A DNA stretch of 64,000 nucleotides, from the NCBI RefSeq assembly GCF_024508295.1, contig NZ_CP101990.1, positions 2,108,001 to 2,172,000 on the forward strand, written 5' to 3'. The notes under the pieces are model-generated. The model worked only from the letters and a program-made list of their open reading frames with translations. It searched no databases and had not been told where the DNA came from. This document shows, piece after piece, positions 23,525-31,789 of the stretch (the first letter of the stretch is position 1; every line of letters starts with the position of its first letter). The stretch is from Aeromicrobium duanguangcaii. GTDB taxonomy: Bacteria > Actinomycetota > Actinomycetes > Propionibacteriales > Nocardioidaceae. Made by a program: the position numbers and the translations under genes.

Positions 23525-24472
23525 TCAGCCCTTGCGCTTGGTGATCTCCTCGGTGGCCTGCGGCAGGACCGCCTTGAGGTCGCCCACGACGCCGAAGTCG
23601 ACGAGCTCGAAGATCGGCGCCTCCTCGTCCTTGTTGACGGCGACGATCGTCTTGGACGTCTGCATGCCGGCGCGGTGCTGGATCGCACCCGAGATGCCGT
23701 TGGCCACGTACAGCTGCGGCGAGACCGTCTTGCCGGTCTGGCCCACCTGGAACGTGTGCGGCTTCCAGCCCGAGTCGACGGCGGCGCGCGAGGCGCCGAC
23801 GGCCGCACCGAGGGCGTCGGCCAGAGCCTCGACCTCGGTGAAGTCGCCACCGGTGCCACGACCGCCGGAGACGACGATGGCCGCCTCGGTCAGCTCGGGA
23901 CGGCCGGTGGAGACGCGCGGCTCCGACGAGACGATCTTGACCGCCTTGGCGGACTCGGGGACATCGAACGAGACGGCCTCGACCGTGCCGGCACCGGCGA
24001 CGGCCTCGGGCGCGGCCGAGTTCGGCTTGACGGCGATGACCGGCGCGCCCTTGGTGACCTGCGCGGCGACCGTGAAGTTACCGGCGAACGCCATCTGGGT
24101 GGTCGTGATCGCGCCACCGTCGACGGCGACGTCGACGGCGTCGGTGATCAGGCCCGACTCGGACTTGAGCGCGACGCGGGCGGCGATCTCCTTGCCCTCA
24201 CTGGTGGAGGGCACCAGCACGGCGGCGGGCGACTTGTCGGCGACCAGGGCGGCGAGCGCCTCGGCCTTCGGCGCCACGAGGTACTCCTCGAAGGCACTGT
24301 CGGAGTACGTGTAGATCTTCTCTGCGCCGTACTCGGCCAGAACGGCGGTGTCGGCGTCGCCGAAGACGACGGCCGACGGCTCGCCGATGCGGCGGGCGAT
24401 CGTCAGGAGCTCCAGCGAGGGCTTCGTGACCTTGCCCTGGGGGGCCTCGATCAGAACGAGAACTTCAGTCAT
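23525..24472 (-). CDS. etfA: Electron transfer flavoprotein alpha subunit
   Basis: 315 residues. EtfA binds FAD and, with EtfB, carries electrons from acyl-CoA dehydrogenases to the quinone pool. Family signatures are VLVLIEAPQGKVTKPSLELLTIARRI at the N-terminus and the FAD-binding C-terminal domain with VSGGRGTGG, EALADALGAAVGASRAAVDSGW, QVGQTGKTVSPQLYVANGISGAIQHRAGMQTSKTIVAVNKDEEAPIFELVDFGVVGDL. The gene follows etfB after a 17-base gap. Likely partners here are acyl-CoA dehydrogenases of fatty acid oxidation and possibly methylsuccinyl-CoA dehydrogenase of the ethylmalonyl-CoA route. Confidence 0.95.
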   Translation of the reverse strand: MTEVLVLIEAPQGKVTKPSLELLTIARRIGEPSAVVFGDADTAVLAEYGAEKIYTYSDSAFEEYLVAPKAEALAALVADKSPAAVLVPSTSEGKEIAARVALKSESGLITDAVDVAVDGGAITTTQMAFAGNFTVAAQVTKGAPVIAVKPNSAAPEAVAGAGTVEAVSFDVPESAKAVKIVSSEPRVSTGRPELTEAAIVVSGGRGTGGDFTEVEALADALGAAVGASRAAVDSGWKPHTFQVGQTGKTVSPQLYVANGISGAIQHRAGMQTSKTIVAVNKDEEAPIFELVDFGVVGDLKAVLPQATEEITKRKG

Positions 24473-24489
24473 GACTGTCTATGCCCTTC

Positions 24490-25269
24490 TCAGACGAACT
24501 TCTTGGACGCGAGGAACTCGACGAGCTTGGTGCCGCCGTCTCCCTCGTCGGTGACGATCTCACCGGCGGTGCGCGGCGGGCGCGGGGTCGTGGACTCGAC
24601 CTTGGTCCAGGCGTTGTCGCCGCCGACCTCGGCCGCGTCGATGCCCAGATCGGACAGGCTCCACTCTTCGACCGGCTTCTTCTTGGCGGCCATGATGCCC
24701 TTGAAGGAGGGGTAGCGAGCCTCGCCGGTCTGGTCGGTGACCGAGACGACGAGCTTGCCGGTGGCCTCGATCTGGTGCGTGGCGGCATCGCCGTCGCGGC
24801 GGATCTTGACCGTGTCGCCGTCGACCGAGATCTCGGAGGCGAACGTGATGGCCGGCAGGCCCAGGCGCTCGGCGACCAGCGTCGGCACGACGCCCATGCC
24901 GGCGTCGGTGGAGCCCATGCCGAAGAACACCATGTCGTAGTCGAGCTTCTCGATGGCCTTGGCCAGGATCAGCGACGTCGCGAAGGCGTCGGATCCGGCG
25001 ATGGCGTCGTCCTCGACGTGGACACCGGCGTCGGCGCCCATCTGCAGGGCCTTGCGCACAGCGTCCGAGGCGTCGGCGGGGCCGACGGTCAGCACGGTGA
25101 CCTCACCGTCACCGTCCTCGATGACCTGCAATGCCTGCTCGACCGCGTACTCGTCGAGCTCGGAGAGCAGTCCATCGACGTTCTCACGGTCGACAGTGTT
25201 ATCAGCGTCGAACGTGCGGTCCGCCGTGGCGTCCGGCACGTACTTCACAGCGACAACGATCTTGGTCAC
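24490..25269 (-). CDS. etfB: Electron transfer flavoprotein beta subunit
   Basis: 259 residues. EtfB carries AMP and the recognition loop that docks onto dehydrogenases. Signatures are KIVVAVKYVPDATADRTFDADNTVDRE at the N-terminus, DEYAVEQALQVIED, the segment MGSTDAGMGVVPTLVAERLGLP and ARYPSFKGIMAAKKKPVE. It is the first gene of the etfBA operon, with AGGAGG before the ATG. An operator-like palindrome lies about 115 bases upstream. Confidence 0.95.
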   Translation of the reverse strand: MTKIVVAVKYVPDATADRTFDADNTVDRENVDGLLSELDEYAVEQALQVIEDGDGEVTVLTVGPADASDAVRKALQMGADAGVHVEDDAIAGSDAFATSLILAKAIEKLDYDMVFFGMGSTDAGMGVVPTLVAERLGLPAITFASEISVDGDTVKIRRDGDAATHQIEATGKLVVSVTDQTGEARYPSFKGIMAAKKKPVEEWSLSDLGIDAAEVGGDNAWTKVESTTPRPPRTAGEIVTDEGDGGTKLVEFLASKKFV

Positions 25270-25382
25270 GAGGACCCTCCTGTGAATTCGGGGCGCGAAC
25301 GACGGTTGATCGCCCGCGAGGTATCAGGACCACCCTGCCACGCGCGGAACCGCATGGGTGAGGCGACCCTTCCTGCCACGAT

Positions 25383-25398
25383 GTTACCGAAAGGTAAC
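25383..25398 (-). promoter_or_regulatory. Operator-like palindrome upstream of etfB
   Basis: GTTACC-GAAA-GGTAAC, perfect 6-bp arms. On the minus strand it overlaps a candidate -10 TAACAT (25381-25386) for etfBA. It could be bound by a TetR/FadR-like regulator of fatty acid genes, but none is visible nearby. Confidence 0.4.
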
Positions 25399-25430
25399 GA
25401 AGGGCCGCACTCCGTGGAGCGTGGCGTGGA

Positions 25431-26210
25431 TCACTTGCCGGTGAAGGTCGCCTTGCCCGGGCCGTTGGCGACGAAGGACGCCATGCCGTCGGTCTGGTCC
25501 TGGGTGGCGAACAGGCCGGTGAAGCCGGCGCGCTCGATCTCGAGCCCGGTCTGCAGGTCGACCTCGAGGCCCTTGTCGATGACGTCCTTGGCGGTGCGCA
25601 GCGCGATGGCCGGTCCCCCGACGAACTGCGAGGCCCACGCGATCGCGCGGTCGTGGACCTGGTCGGCCGGCAGCACCTCGTCGACCAGACCGAGCGCCAG
25701 CGCCTCGTCGGCGGCGACGAAGCGGCCCGTGTAGATGAGGTCCTTGGCCTTGGCCGGGCCGATCAGCCGCGCGAGGCGCTGGGTGCCGCCCGCGCCGGGG
25801 ATGATGCCCAGCAGGATCTCGGGCTGGCCCAGCTTGGCGTTGTCGGCGCAGAACCGCAGGTCCGTCGCGAGCGCCAGCTCGAGGCCGCCGCCCAGCGCGA
25901 ACCCGGTGATCGCCGAGACGGTCGGCTTGCCGATCGCCGCGATGGCCCGGGTGAACTCCTGCAGCAGGTGCGCGTGGCGGAACATCTCGGGATAGCCCAT
26001 GTCGGCCATCTCCTTGACGTCGGCGCCGGCAGCGAACACCCGCTCGCCGCCCCACACCACGACCGCGGCCACGTCATCGCGGCGGTCGGCCTCACGGGCC
26101 GCCTCGAGCAGCTCGGTCTGGACCTGCGCGTCGAGCGCGTTCATCTTGGGTCGGTCGAGTCGGATCGTGCCGACGCCGTCGGTCACCTCGAGTCGGACGA
26201 ACTCCGCCAT
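25431..26210 (-). CDS. Enoyl-CoA hydratase/isomerase (crotonase) family protein
   Basis: 259 residues from the ATG at 26210 (AGGAGG upstream); the earlier in-frame ATG of a longer frame lacks one. The crotonase fold is clear: TIRLDRPKMNALD, the oxyanion-hole region FAAGADVKEM, and the active-site block GFALGGGLELALATDLRFCADNAKLGQPEILLGIIPGAGGTQRL, with both catalytic glutamates (ELALA, QPEI) in place. It therefore probably hydrates short- to medium-chain enoyl-CoAs, consistent with beta-oxidation or with crotonyl-CoA formation for the Ccr route encoded 6 kb away. Confidence 0.9.
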   Translation of the reverse strand: MAEFVRLEVTDGVGTIRLDRPKMNALDAQVQTELLEAAREADRRDDVAAVVVWGGERVFAAGADVKEMADMGYPEMFRHAHLLQEFTRAIAAIGKPTVSAITGFALGGGLELALATDLRFCADNAKLGQPEILLGIIPGAGGTQRLARLIGPAKAKDLIYTGRFVAADEALALGLVDEVLPADQVHDRAIAWASQFVGGPAIALRTAKDVIDKGLEVDLQTGLEIERAGFTGLFATQDQTDGMASFVANGPGKATFTGK

Positions 26211-26252
26211 GGCTGTGCCTCCTGTGTGGGTTGGGGCGAGCATAGGACAGGG

Positions 26253-26738
26253 TCAGGACACCGAGCCCAGCGCCTGCAGGGCCTCCCCCGCGAGACGGTA
26301 GGTGCGCCAGTCCGCCAGGTCGACGCCGCCGAGCGAGCGGTAGAACTCGATCGACGGGGTGTTCCAGTCCAGCACCTGCCACTGCAGCCGGCTGTACCCG
26401 CGCTCGACGCAGACCTCGGCCAGTCGCGCCAGCAGCGCGCGCCCCAGACCGGACCCGCGATGCGCCGGGTCGACGTAGAGGTCCTCCAGGTGGATCCCGT
26501 GGACCCCGTCCCACGTCGAGAAGTTCAGGAACCAGATCGCCACGCCCACCACGGCGCCGTCCACCTCGGCCACGTGGGCGAACAGCGCGGGCGCCGAGCC
26601 GTAGAGGCGCTCGTGCAGCATCTCCTCGGTCAGCACGCACTCGTCGGGGGCGCGTTCGTAGGCGGCGAGGTCGTGCACGAGCCGCACCATCGCGGGCACG
26701 TCGTCGGCGGTGGCGGGGCGGATCCGCGGATCGGTCAT
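26253..26738 (-). CDS. GNAT-family N-acetyltransferase
   Basis: 161 residues. It has the GNAT core: IRPATADDVPAMVRLVHDLAAYE at the N-terminus, VAEVDGAVVGVAIWFLNFSTWDGVHGIHLEDLYVDPAHRGSGLGRALLARLAEVC (strand beta-4 and the acetyl-CoA pyrophosphate loop R/Q-x-x-G-x-G/A) and WNTPSIEFYRSLGG. The pattern FSTW...IHLEDLYVDP resembles the diamine/spermidine N-acetyltransferase-like group, so a small amine is a possible substrate. It is transcribed divergently from the GNAT-Nudix fusion gene. Confidence 0.88.
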   Translation of the reverse strand: MTDPRIRPATADDVPAMVRLVHDLAAYERAPDECVLTEEMLHERLYGSAPALFAHVAEVDGAVVGVAIWFLNFSTWDGVHGIHLEDLYVDPAHRGSGLGRALLARLAEVCVERGYSRLQWQVLDWNTPSIEFYRSLGGVDLADWRTYRLAGEALQALGSVS

Positions 26739-26764
26739 GGAGCCGATTCCATCACGGCGGCCGG

Positions 26765-26770
26765 TAGCCT
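26765..26770 (+). promoter_or_regulatory. -10 element of a leaderless gene (GNAT-Nudix)
   Basis: TAGCCT, seven bases before the GTG at 26778, with no ribosome binding site. It fits a leaderless start. Confidence 0.5.
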
Positions 26771-26777
26771 CGGCCTC

Positions 26778-27671
26778 GTGACCGAACCCGCGGACGCCTC
26801 CACCCTGTTGCGTGACGACGACCTCGTGCTCGAGCCGACCTCGGGCGCCGAGGACCTGCACGGATTCGCCGTGGTCTACGGCGGCGAGAGAATCGGCACC
26901 GTCGCGTTGCAGCGCAGCCCCGGCAAGGCCGGCCGGACCCTCGGGTCGATGCGCTGGAACTTCTCGACCGGGCCCGGCGCCATGATCGCGAGCCGGGCGC
27001 TGAGGATCGGTGTCGAGTACGCCTTCACGCAGTTGAAGTGGACCCGCATCGAGGCCCGCGTCCCCGCCGACGACCCGCTCGGACTGCGCGCGGCGTCGAT
27101 CGCCGGACTGCGCCGCGAAGGGATCGCCCGCGCCCCGCGCGGCGAGGTCGAGCAGGTGCTGCTGGCCCGGATCGTCGACGATCCGCCGGCCTTCAGTCGT
27201 GACGGCTTCGTCGCGATCCTCAACGCCGGGCTCCCCCGCAAGCGCGTCATCGGCCAGGGCATCCTGCGCGATCGCGACGGCCGGGTGCTGCTGTGCGAGC
27301 TGACCTACAAGGGCGAGTGGGACCTGCCCGGCGGCGTCGTCGAGGTCGGCGAGAGTCCCGCGACCGGCCTGGTCCGTGAGCTCCAGGAGGAGCTCGGCAT
27401 CACCGTCACGATCGACGGTCTCGTCACGATGAACTGGCTGCCGCCGTGGAGTCGCTGGGACGACGCGTGCCTGTTCGTGTTCGACCTGGGCGTCGTCGAC
27501 GCCGACCTGGTCGACCAGATGGTGCTGCAGCGGTCCGAGATCGCGGCCGTCCACTGGTGCGACCTCGAGACCGTACGCGAGAAGGCCACGCTGGCCACGA
27601 CCGAGCTGCTCGAGTCGCTGGCCGACGCTCCCCTGCCGTCCTACCGCGAGGCGCCGCGGCAGCCGGAGTGA
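26778..27671 (+). CDS. Two-domain protein: GNAT-like N-terminus fused to a Nudix hydrolase
   Basis: 297 residues from a leaderless GTG. Residues ~1-140 look like a shortened RimJ/RimL-type acetyltransferase (RIGTVALQRSPGKAGRTLGSMRWNFS, AMIASRALRIGVEYAFTQLKWTRIEARVPADDPLGLRAASIAGLRREGIAR), including the R-A-L/R-I helix, though the acetyl-CoA loop is not canonical. Residues ~150-285 are a complete Nudix domain with box GGVVEVGESPATGLVRELQEELGI, matching GX5EX7REUXEEXGU. The Nudix half should be catalytically active on a nucleoside diphosphate derivative. The GNAT half may act on the same or a related compound, or only bind it. It is divergent from a separate GNAT gene. Confidence 0.8.
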   Translation: MTEPADASTLLRDDDLVLEPTSGAEDLHGFAVVYGGERIGTVALQRSPGKAGRTLGSMRWNFSTGPGAMIASRALRIGVEYAFTQLKWTRIEARVPADDPLGLRAASIAGLRREGIARAPRGEVEQVLLARIVDDPPAFSRDGFVAILNAGLPRKRVIGQGILRDRDGRVLLCELTYKGEWDLPGGVVEVGESPATGLVRELQEELGITVTIDGLVTMNWLPPWSRWDDACLFVFDLGVVDADLVDQMVLQRSEIAAVHWCDLETVREKATLATTELLESLADAPLPSYREAPRQPE

Positions 27672-27687
27672 TCGCTCAGCGCCGAGT

Positions 27688-27716
27688 GCTCAGAACAGTG
27701 CCGCTCAGAACAGTGC
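27688..27716. repeat. Short tandem duplication at the 3' end of ybbN
   Basis: GCTCAGAACAGTGC occurs twice with a period of 15 bases (27688-27701 and 27703-27716). The second copy contains the last codons and stop of the YbbN gene. Probably a replication slippage event. Confidence 0.7.
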
Positions 27717-28613
27717 GGCGGCGAGCGAGCGACGCGCCTGCGCCACCCGGGGGTCGGTCAGGCCCACGACCGTGAACAGGTCGAGCAGGTGCTGGCGCAC
27801 GCGCTCGCGATCGTCCTCGGACGTGCGCTTCACCAGGTCGATGAGCCGCAGGAACGCGTCCTCGATGTGTCCGCCCGTGACGTCGAGGTCGGCGACCAGC
27901 AGCTGCGCGTCGACGTCGTCGGGGGCGTCGGCGGCCGCCTGGCGCGCCGCCTGCAGATCGGCTCCGGCGATCCGGGCGTAGAGCTTCGTCGCGGCGAGCC
28001 GCTCGACGACCTCGGCGTCGCCCGGCGTCTGGGCCAGCAACGCCTCGTACTCGGCGATCGCGGCGTCGAAGTCACCGCGGCCGTACGCCTCGTCGGCGGC
28101 GGCAAAGCGCGGGTCGTCCTCGGGCTCCTCGGGCTCGGCCGCGGGGGCGCCGCCGGAGGGCTGCGCCCGTCCGGTCAGGCCGTTCTCCTGCGCGAGCCGC
28201 ACGAGCTCGTCGAAGAAGCGCTTCACCTCGGACGCGTCGACCGTGCCCTGGAAGAGCGGGACGGGACGGCCCTGGACGAGGCCGACGACGAAGGGTACGG
28301 TCTGGACCTGCAGCGCCTGCGCGATGCCGGGGTTGGCGTCGGCGTCGACCTTCGCCAGCTGCAGCGCTCCGCCGTACGGCGACGTCGCCGCGGCGAGCAC
28401 CTCGTTGAACTCGACGCTCTGCGGGGCCCGCGGGGACCACACGCTCAGCACGACGAGGTGCTGCATCGAGGACTCGACGACCTGCTGGAAGTCGGCCTCG
28501 TTCACATCGATGACGTAGACCGCGCCGGCGGGAGCGGGCGTTGCCCCTCCCGCCGCCGGACGGGGCTTGGCCAGGGAGGACAGGTCGAACGCGCCGGGCT
28601 GGGAGAAGCTCAT
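27705..28613 (-). CDS. YbbN/CnoX-like tetratricopeptide co-chaperone with thioredoxin-like domain
   Basis: 302 residues from a leaderless ATG (TAGACT six bases upstream at 28620-28625). After a Pro/Ala-rich N-terminus, residues ~35-145 form a thioredoxin fold (VYVIDVNEADFQQVVESSMQHLVVLSVWSPRAPQSVEFNEVL) in which the redox CxxC is replaced by SPRA, so the protein cannot act as a disulfide reductase. Residues ~170-300 contain TPR-like helical pairs. YbbN proteins escort aggregation-prone proteins to Hsp70/GroEL under oxidative stress. This actinobacterial type is common and lacks the cysteines. Confidence 0.85.
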   Translation of the reverse strand: MSFSQPGAFDLSSLAKPRPAAGGATPAPAGAVYVIDVNEADFQQVVESSMQHLVVLSVWSPRAPQSVEFNEVLAAATSPYGGALQLAKVDADANPGIAQALQVQTVPFVVGLVQGRPVPLFQGTVDASEVKRFFDELVRLAQENGLTGRAQPSGGAPAAEPEEPEDDPRFAAADEAYGRGDFDAAIAEYEALLAQTPGDAEVVERLAATKLYARIAGADLQAARQAAADAPDDVDAQLLVADLDVTGGHIEDAFLRLIDLVKRTSEDDRERVRQHLLDLFTVVGLTDPRVAQARRSLAAALF

Positions 28614-28635
28614 GGGGACAGTCTAGGAAGAAAGG

Positions 28636-29292
28636 TCACAGACCGCGGATGGGCTCGGTCGGTTCCTCGTCCGAGAGGTCGAGGGGACGGTCGCGCGAGA
28701 CCAGGAGGCGCTCGCGGCGACGGGCCTCCTTGTTGACGGCGTTGTTGATCTGACGGTCGACCGCGAGGATGTTCGGCACGAACTTGATCTCGCGCAGGCC
28801 CTGCTCCTGGGCGGCGGACTCGAACACGAAGTGTCCGTAGCCGACGATCCGTCCCAGCAGGGGCCGGGTCATCGTCATGTCGAGGATGCGGTTGATCGGC
28901 ATCGTCGCGACCCGGGCGGTCAGGACGCCGCTGAGCCGCACCACGCGCCAGTTGGTCACGACGAAGACGTCGCGCCACTCCACGTACGCCCGCACCGCCG
29001 CCATCACCACGACGACGAGGGACACGAGCCAGAACAGTTGGGCGGCGGCCGAGGTCCAGTGGAAGAGGAGCACCACCAGCGCGCCCAGGGACGCGAGCAT
29101 CGCCGCCGGGAGCGGCCAGTAGACGGCCACGTGCTTGGGAACGATCTGCAGGACGCGCTCGCCGCTGCGGGGGTTGAGGCGCTTGTTCAGCGCCACATGG
29201 TTCTCGGGGTCGGGAAACGGCTCACGCAGACGTCGCCAGAACCGCGTCGCGACCAGAGGCGGCGCGGACACGATCGCCGGTCGGTCGATCAT
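28636..29292 (-). CDS. Bacterial PH-domain (YdbS/YdbT-like) membrane protein
   Basis: 218 residues from the ATG at 29292, with GGGAG seven bases upstream. A cytoplasmic N-terminus (about 70 residues) precedes two adjacent membrane helices (VYWPLPAAMLASLGALVVLLFHW, AQLFWLVSLVVVVMAAVRAYVEW). The bacterial PH domain follows (DVFVVTNWRVVRLSGVLTARVATMPINRILDMTMTRPLLGRIVGYGHFVFESAAQEQGLREIKFVPN), the usual bPH2 motif set. The function of these proteins is unknown; they are thought to scaffold membrane assemblies. It is coupled to the 51-residue membrane protein just upstream. Confidence 0.8.
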   Translation of the reverse strand: MIDRPAIVSAPPLVATRFWRRLREPFPDPENHVALNKRLNPRSGERVLQIVPKHVAVYWPLPAAMLASLGALVVLLFHWTSAAAQLFWLVSLVVVVMAAVRAYVEWRDVFVVTNWRVVRLSGVLTARVATMPINRILDMTMTRPLLGRIVGYGHFVFESAAQEQGLREIKFVPNILAVDRQINNAVNKEARRRERLLVSRDRPLDLSDEEPTEPIRGL

Positions 29293-29302
29293 GACGATCT
29301 CC

Positions 29303-29458
29303 CTACGCGAGTCCGGAGACGAACACCCCGACCTGTCCGAATGCGCTGATGGCTGCGTCGAAGGCCCCCCGAACGGCCGTCGCGGCGTCATCAGGCGTGC
29401 TGAACAGGTAGTAGAGCCCGAAGCCCACCACGAACAGAACCACTGCCTTTTTCACCAC
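29303..29458 (-). CDS. Small membrane protein (51 residues)
   Basis: The frame starts with tandem GTG codons (29458 or 29455) and ends with TAG at 29303. It encodes one hydrophobic helix near the N-terminus (KKAVVLFVVGFGLYYLF) and an amphipathic C-terminal part with a small Ala/Gly helix (AATAVRGAFDAAISAFGQVGVFVSGLA). The reading frame fits the GC pattern of the region. It ends ten bases before the ATG of the PH-domain gene, whose ribosome binding site overlaps its stop. A TAGAAC hexamer six bases before the first GTG suggests a leaderless start. Its orientation and spacing support a two-gene operon, but I have no family match to offer. Confidence 0.65.
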   Translation of the reverse strand: MVKKAVVLFVVGFGLYYLFSTPDDAATAVRGAFDAAISAFGQVGVFVSGLA

Positions 29459-29534
29459 GCGTCAGTTCTACCGGACCTCGAGGGTCATTTCGGGCAGGCA
29501 CCACAGTAAAAATCAGGGTTCTTGACCCCGCCCG

Positions 29535-30488
29535 TCACTCCGATCCCGCGAGCAACATCCGTGCCGCAGAGAAGGGGTCGACCTCACCCGCGAAGGCCCG
29601 GGCGGCCAGCGCGTCGAGCTCCTCTCCCCCGTCCACGACGAACCGGCGCCGGACCTGGTCCAACGCGATCGCCTGGATCTCGCGACGCAGCCGGCTGGTG
29701 CGGCGTCCCGCCAGCTGCCCGGAGCCGCGCAGGTGGGCCGCGTGCTCCTCGAGATGGTCGACGAGCTCGGGAACGCCGGTTCCCTCCGTGGCGACGGTCA
29801 GGTCGATCGGCCGCTTCCAGCCGTCGTGCCGGTCGGACATCGAGAGCATCGTGCGCAGCTCGCGTCGCGTGGTGGTGGCGCCGTCGCGATCGGCCTTGTT
29901 GACGCAGAAGACGTCGCCGATCTCGAGGATGCCCGCCTTGGCCGCCTGGATGCCGTCGCCCATGCCCGGCGCGAGCAGCACGACCGTGGTGTCGGCCAGA
30001 CCGGCGACCTCGACCTCGGACTGTCCCACGCCGACGGTCTCGAGCAGGACGACGTCGCAGCCGGCTGCGTCGAGCACGCGGATGGCATGGGGTGTCGCCC
30101 ACGAGAGGCCGCCGAGGTGACCGCGGCTGGCCATCGAGCGGATGTAGACGTCCGGGTCGGTGGCGTGGTCCTGCATGCGCACGCGGTCGCCGAGAAGCGC
30201 TCCCCCGCTGAAGGGAGAGGTGGGATCGACGGCGAGCACGCCCACCCGACGTCCCCGGGCACGCAGCTCAGTGACGAGAGCGGACGTGGTGGTGGACTTG
30301 CCGACGCCCGGCGAGCCGGTGAGGCCGACGACGTGGGCCTTCCCGACCAGCGGCGCCAAGGCCGCACTGACCTCGTGCAGGTGGTCGGACTCGGTCTCGA
30401 CCAACGTGATCAGACGTGCGACCGACCTGGCCTCGCCGGCTTGCGCCCGCGAGACCAGGTCGGCGACGTCGACGTTCCTGGAGTTCAA
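29535..30488 (-). CDS. meaB: MeaB-like P-loop GTPase, chaperone of B12-dependent acyl-CoA mutases
   Basis: 317 residues. MeaB-type proteins gate loading of adenosylcobalamin and protect methylmalonyl- or ethylmalonyl-CoA mutase from inactivation. Signatures are the P-loop VVGLTGSPGVGKSTTTSALVTELRARGRRVGVLAVDP, the switch region SMASRGHLGGLSWAT, VLLETVGVGQSEVEVAGLADTTVVLLAPGMGDGIQ and the guanine-specificity motif NKADRDGA. The start is a TTG at 30488; no better ATG or GTG exists without cutting the helical N-terminus. It follows the thiolase gene by 25 bases in the same direction. Its likely client is the ethylmalonyl-CoA mutase at 41148-43133. Confidence 0.9.
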   Translation of the reverse strand: MNSRNVDVADLVSRAQAGEARSVARLITLVETESDHLHEVSAALAPLVGKAHVVGLTGSPGVGKSTTTSALVTELRARGRRVGVLAVDPTSPFSGGALLGDRVRMQDHATDPDVYIRSMASRGHLGGLSWATPHAIRVLDAAGCDVVLLETVGVGQSEVEVAGLADTTVVLLAPGMGDGIQAAKAGILEIGDVFCVNKADRDGATTTRRELRTMLSMSDRHDGWKRPIDLTVATEGTGVPELVDHLEEHAAHLRGSGQLAGRRTSRLRREIQAIALDQVRRRFVVDGGEELDALAARAFAGEVDPFSAARMLLAGSE

Positions 30489-30513
30489 CTCCGCAGCTTC
30501 GGCGGTGAGCCGA

Positions 30514-31707
30514 TCAGGCCTGCTGGGGCACGCGGATGATCAGGGCGTCGCCCTGGCCACCGCCACCGCACAGGGCGGCCGCACCGGTGCCGCCACCACG
30601 ACGCTGCAGCTCGAGCGCGAGGTGGAGCACCACGCGAGCGCCGCTCATGCCGATCGGGTGGCCCAGCGAGATCGCACCGCCGTTGATGTTGACCTTGTCG
30701 ATGTCGACGCCCAGCTTGCGCGCCGAGACGATGCCGACGGCGGCGAATGCCTCGTTGAGCTCGAACAGGTCGATGTCGGCCGGATCGATGCCGTCCTTCT
30801 TCGCGGCCTTGAGGATCGCGTTGGCCGGCTGCTCCTGCAGCGTCGAGTCGGGACCCGAGACGTTGCCGTGGGCGCCGATCTCGGCGAGCCAGGTCAGGCC
30901 CAGCTCCTCGGCCTTCTCCTTGCTCATGACCACCACGGCGCAGGCGCCGTCGGAGATCTGGCTGGCGGTTCCGGCCGTGATCGTGCCCTCCTTGGAGAAC
31001 GCCGGACGCAGGCGGCCCAGCGACTCGGCGGTCGTCTCGCCTCGCACGCCCTCGTCGGAGGTCACGACGATCGGGTCGCCCTTGCGCTGCGGGATCTCGA
31101 CAGAGACGATCTCCTCGTCGAACAGCCCGTTCTTCTGAGCCGCGGCGGCCAGCAGGTGCGAGCGCGCACCGTACTCGTCCTGCTCCTCGCGCGTCAGCGT
31201 GTCCGTCCCGGCGTTGCGCTGCTCGGTGAGCGAGCCCATCGCCTGATCGGTCAGCGCGTCCCACAGGCCGTCGTACTCCATGTGGTCGAGCATCGTGGCC
31301 TTGCCGTACTTGTGACCGTCGCGCGAACCGGTGAGCAGGTGCGGAGCCTGGCTCATCGACTCCTGGCCGCCGGCGACGACGACGTCGTGCTCACCGGCGC
31401 GGATCATCTGGTCGGCCAGCGCGATCGCGCTGATGCCGGACAGGCACACCTTGTTGATGGTCATCGCGGGCACGTCGAGCGGGATGCCGCCCTTGAAGGC
31501 CGCCTGGCGCGCGGGCACCTGGCCGGCTCCTGCTCCCAGGACCTGGCCCATGATCACGTACTCGACCTGGTCGCCGGTGATACCGGCCCGGTCGAGGGCG
31601 CCCTTGATGGCGATGCCGCCGAGATCGGAACCGGACAGCGACTTGAGGGCGCCCTGCAGGCGTCCGATCGGGGTCCGGGCGCCGGCGACGATGACGGAAG
31701 TGGTCAT
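30514..31707 (-). CDS. Acetyl-CoA C-acetyltransferase (thiolase)
   Basis: 397 residues from the ATG at 31707 (AAGGAG upstream). All three catalytic signatures of thiolase II are visible: the nucleophilic cysteine in [18 protein letters not shown] (near residue 88), the histidine in [21 protein letters not shown] and the second cysteine in [15 protein letters not shown]. The enzyme condenses two acetyl-CoA to acetoacetyl-CoA, the entry step of the ethylmalonyl-CoA pathway and of polyhydroxybutyrate synthesis, or runs in reverse. It is followed by meaB, which supports the first role. Confidence 0.93.
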   Translation of the reverse strand: MTTSVIVAGARTPIGRLQGALKSLSGSDLGGIAIKGALDRAGITGDQVEYVIMGQVLGAGAGQVPARQAAFKGGIPLDVPAMTINKVCLSGISAIALADQMIRAGEHDVVVAGGQESMSQAPHLLTGSRDGHKYGKATMLDHMEYDGLWDALTDQAMGSLTEQRNAGTDTLTREEQDEYGARSHLLAAAAQKNGLFDEEIVSVEIPQRKGDPIVVTSDEGVRGETTAESLGRLRPAFSKEGTITAGTASQISDGACAVVVMSKEKAEELGLTWLAEIGAHGNVSGPDSTLQEQPANAILKAAKKDGIDPADIDLFELNEAFAAVGIVSARKLGVDIDKVNINGGAISLGHPIGMSGARVVLHLALELQRRGGGTGAAALCGGGGQGDALIIRVPQQA

Positions 31708-31789
31708 GGAACGTGCTCCTTCGAGTGCGTGCGTTGGGGTCACTGTACCTGTGGCCCCGCTCACCCCGAACCAGCCGTGGACATCACCA

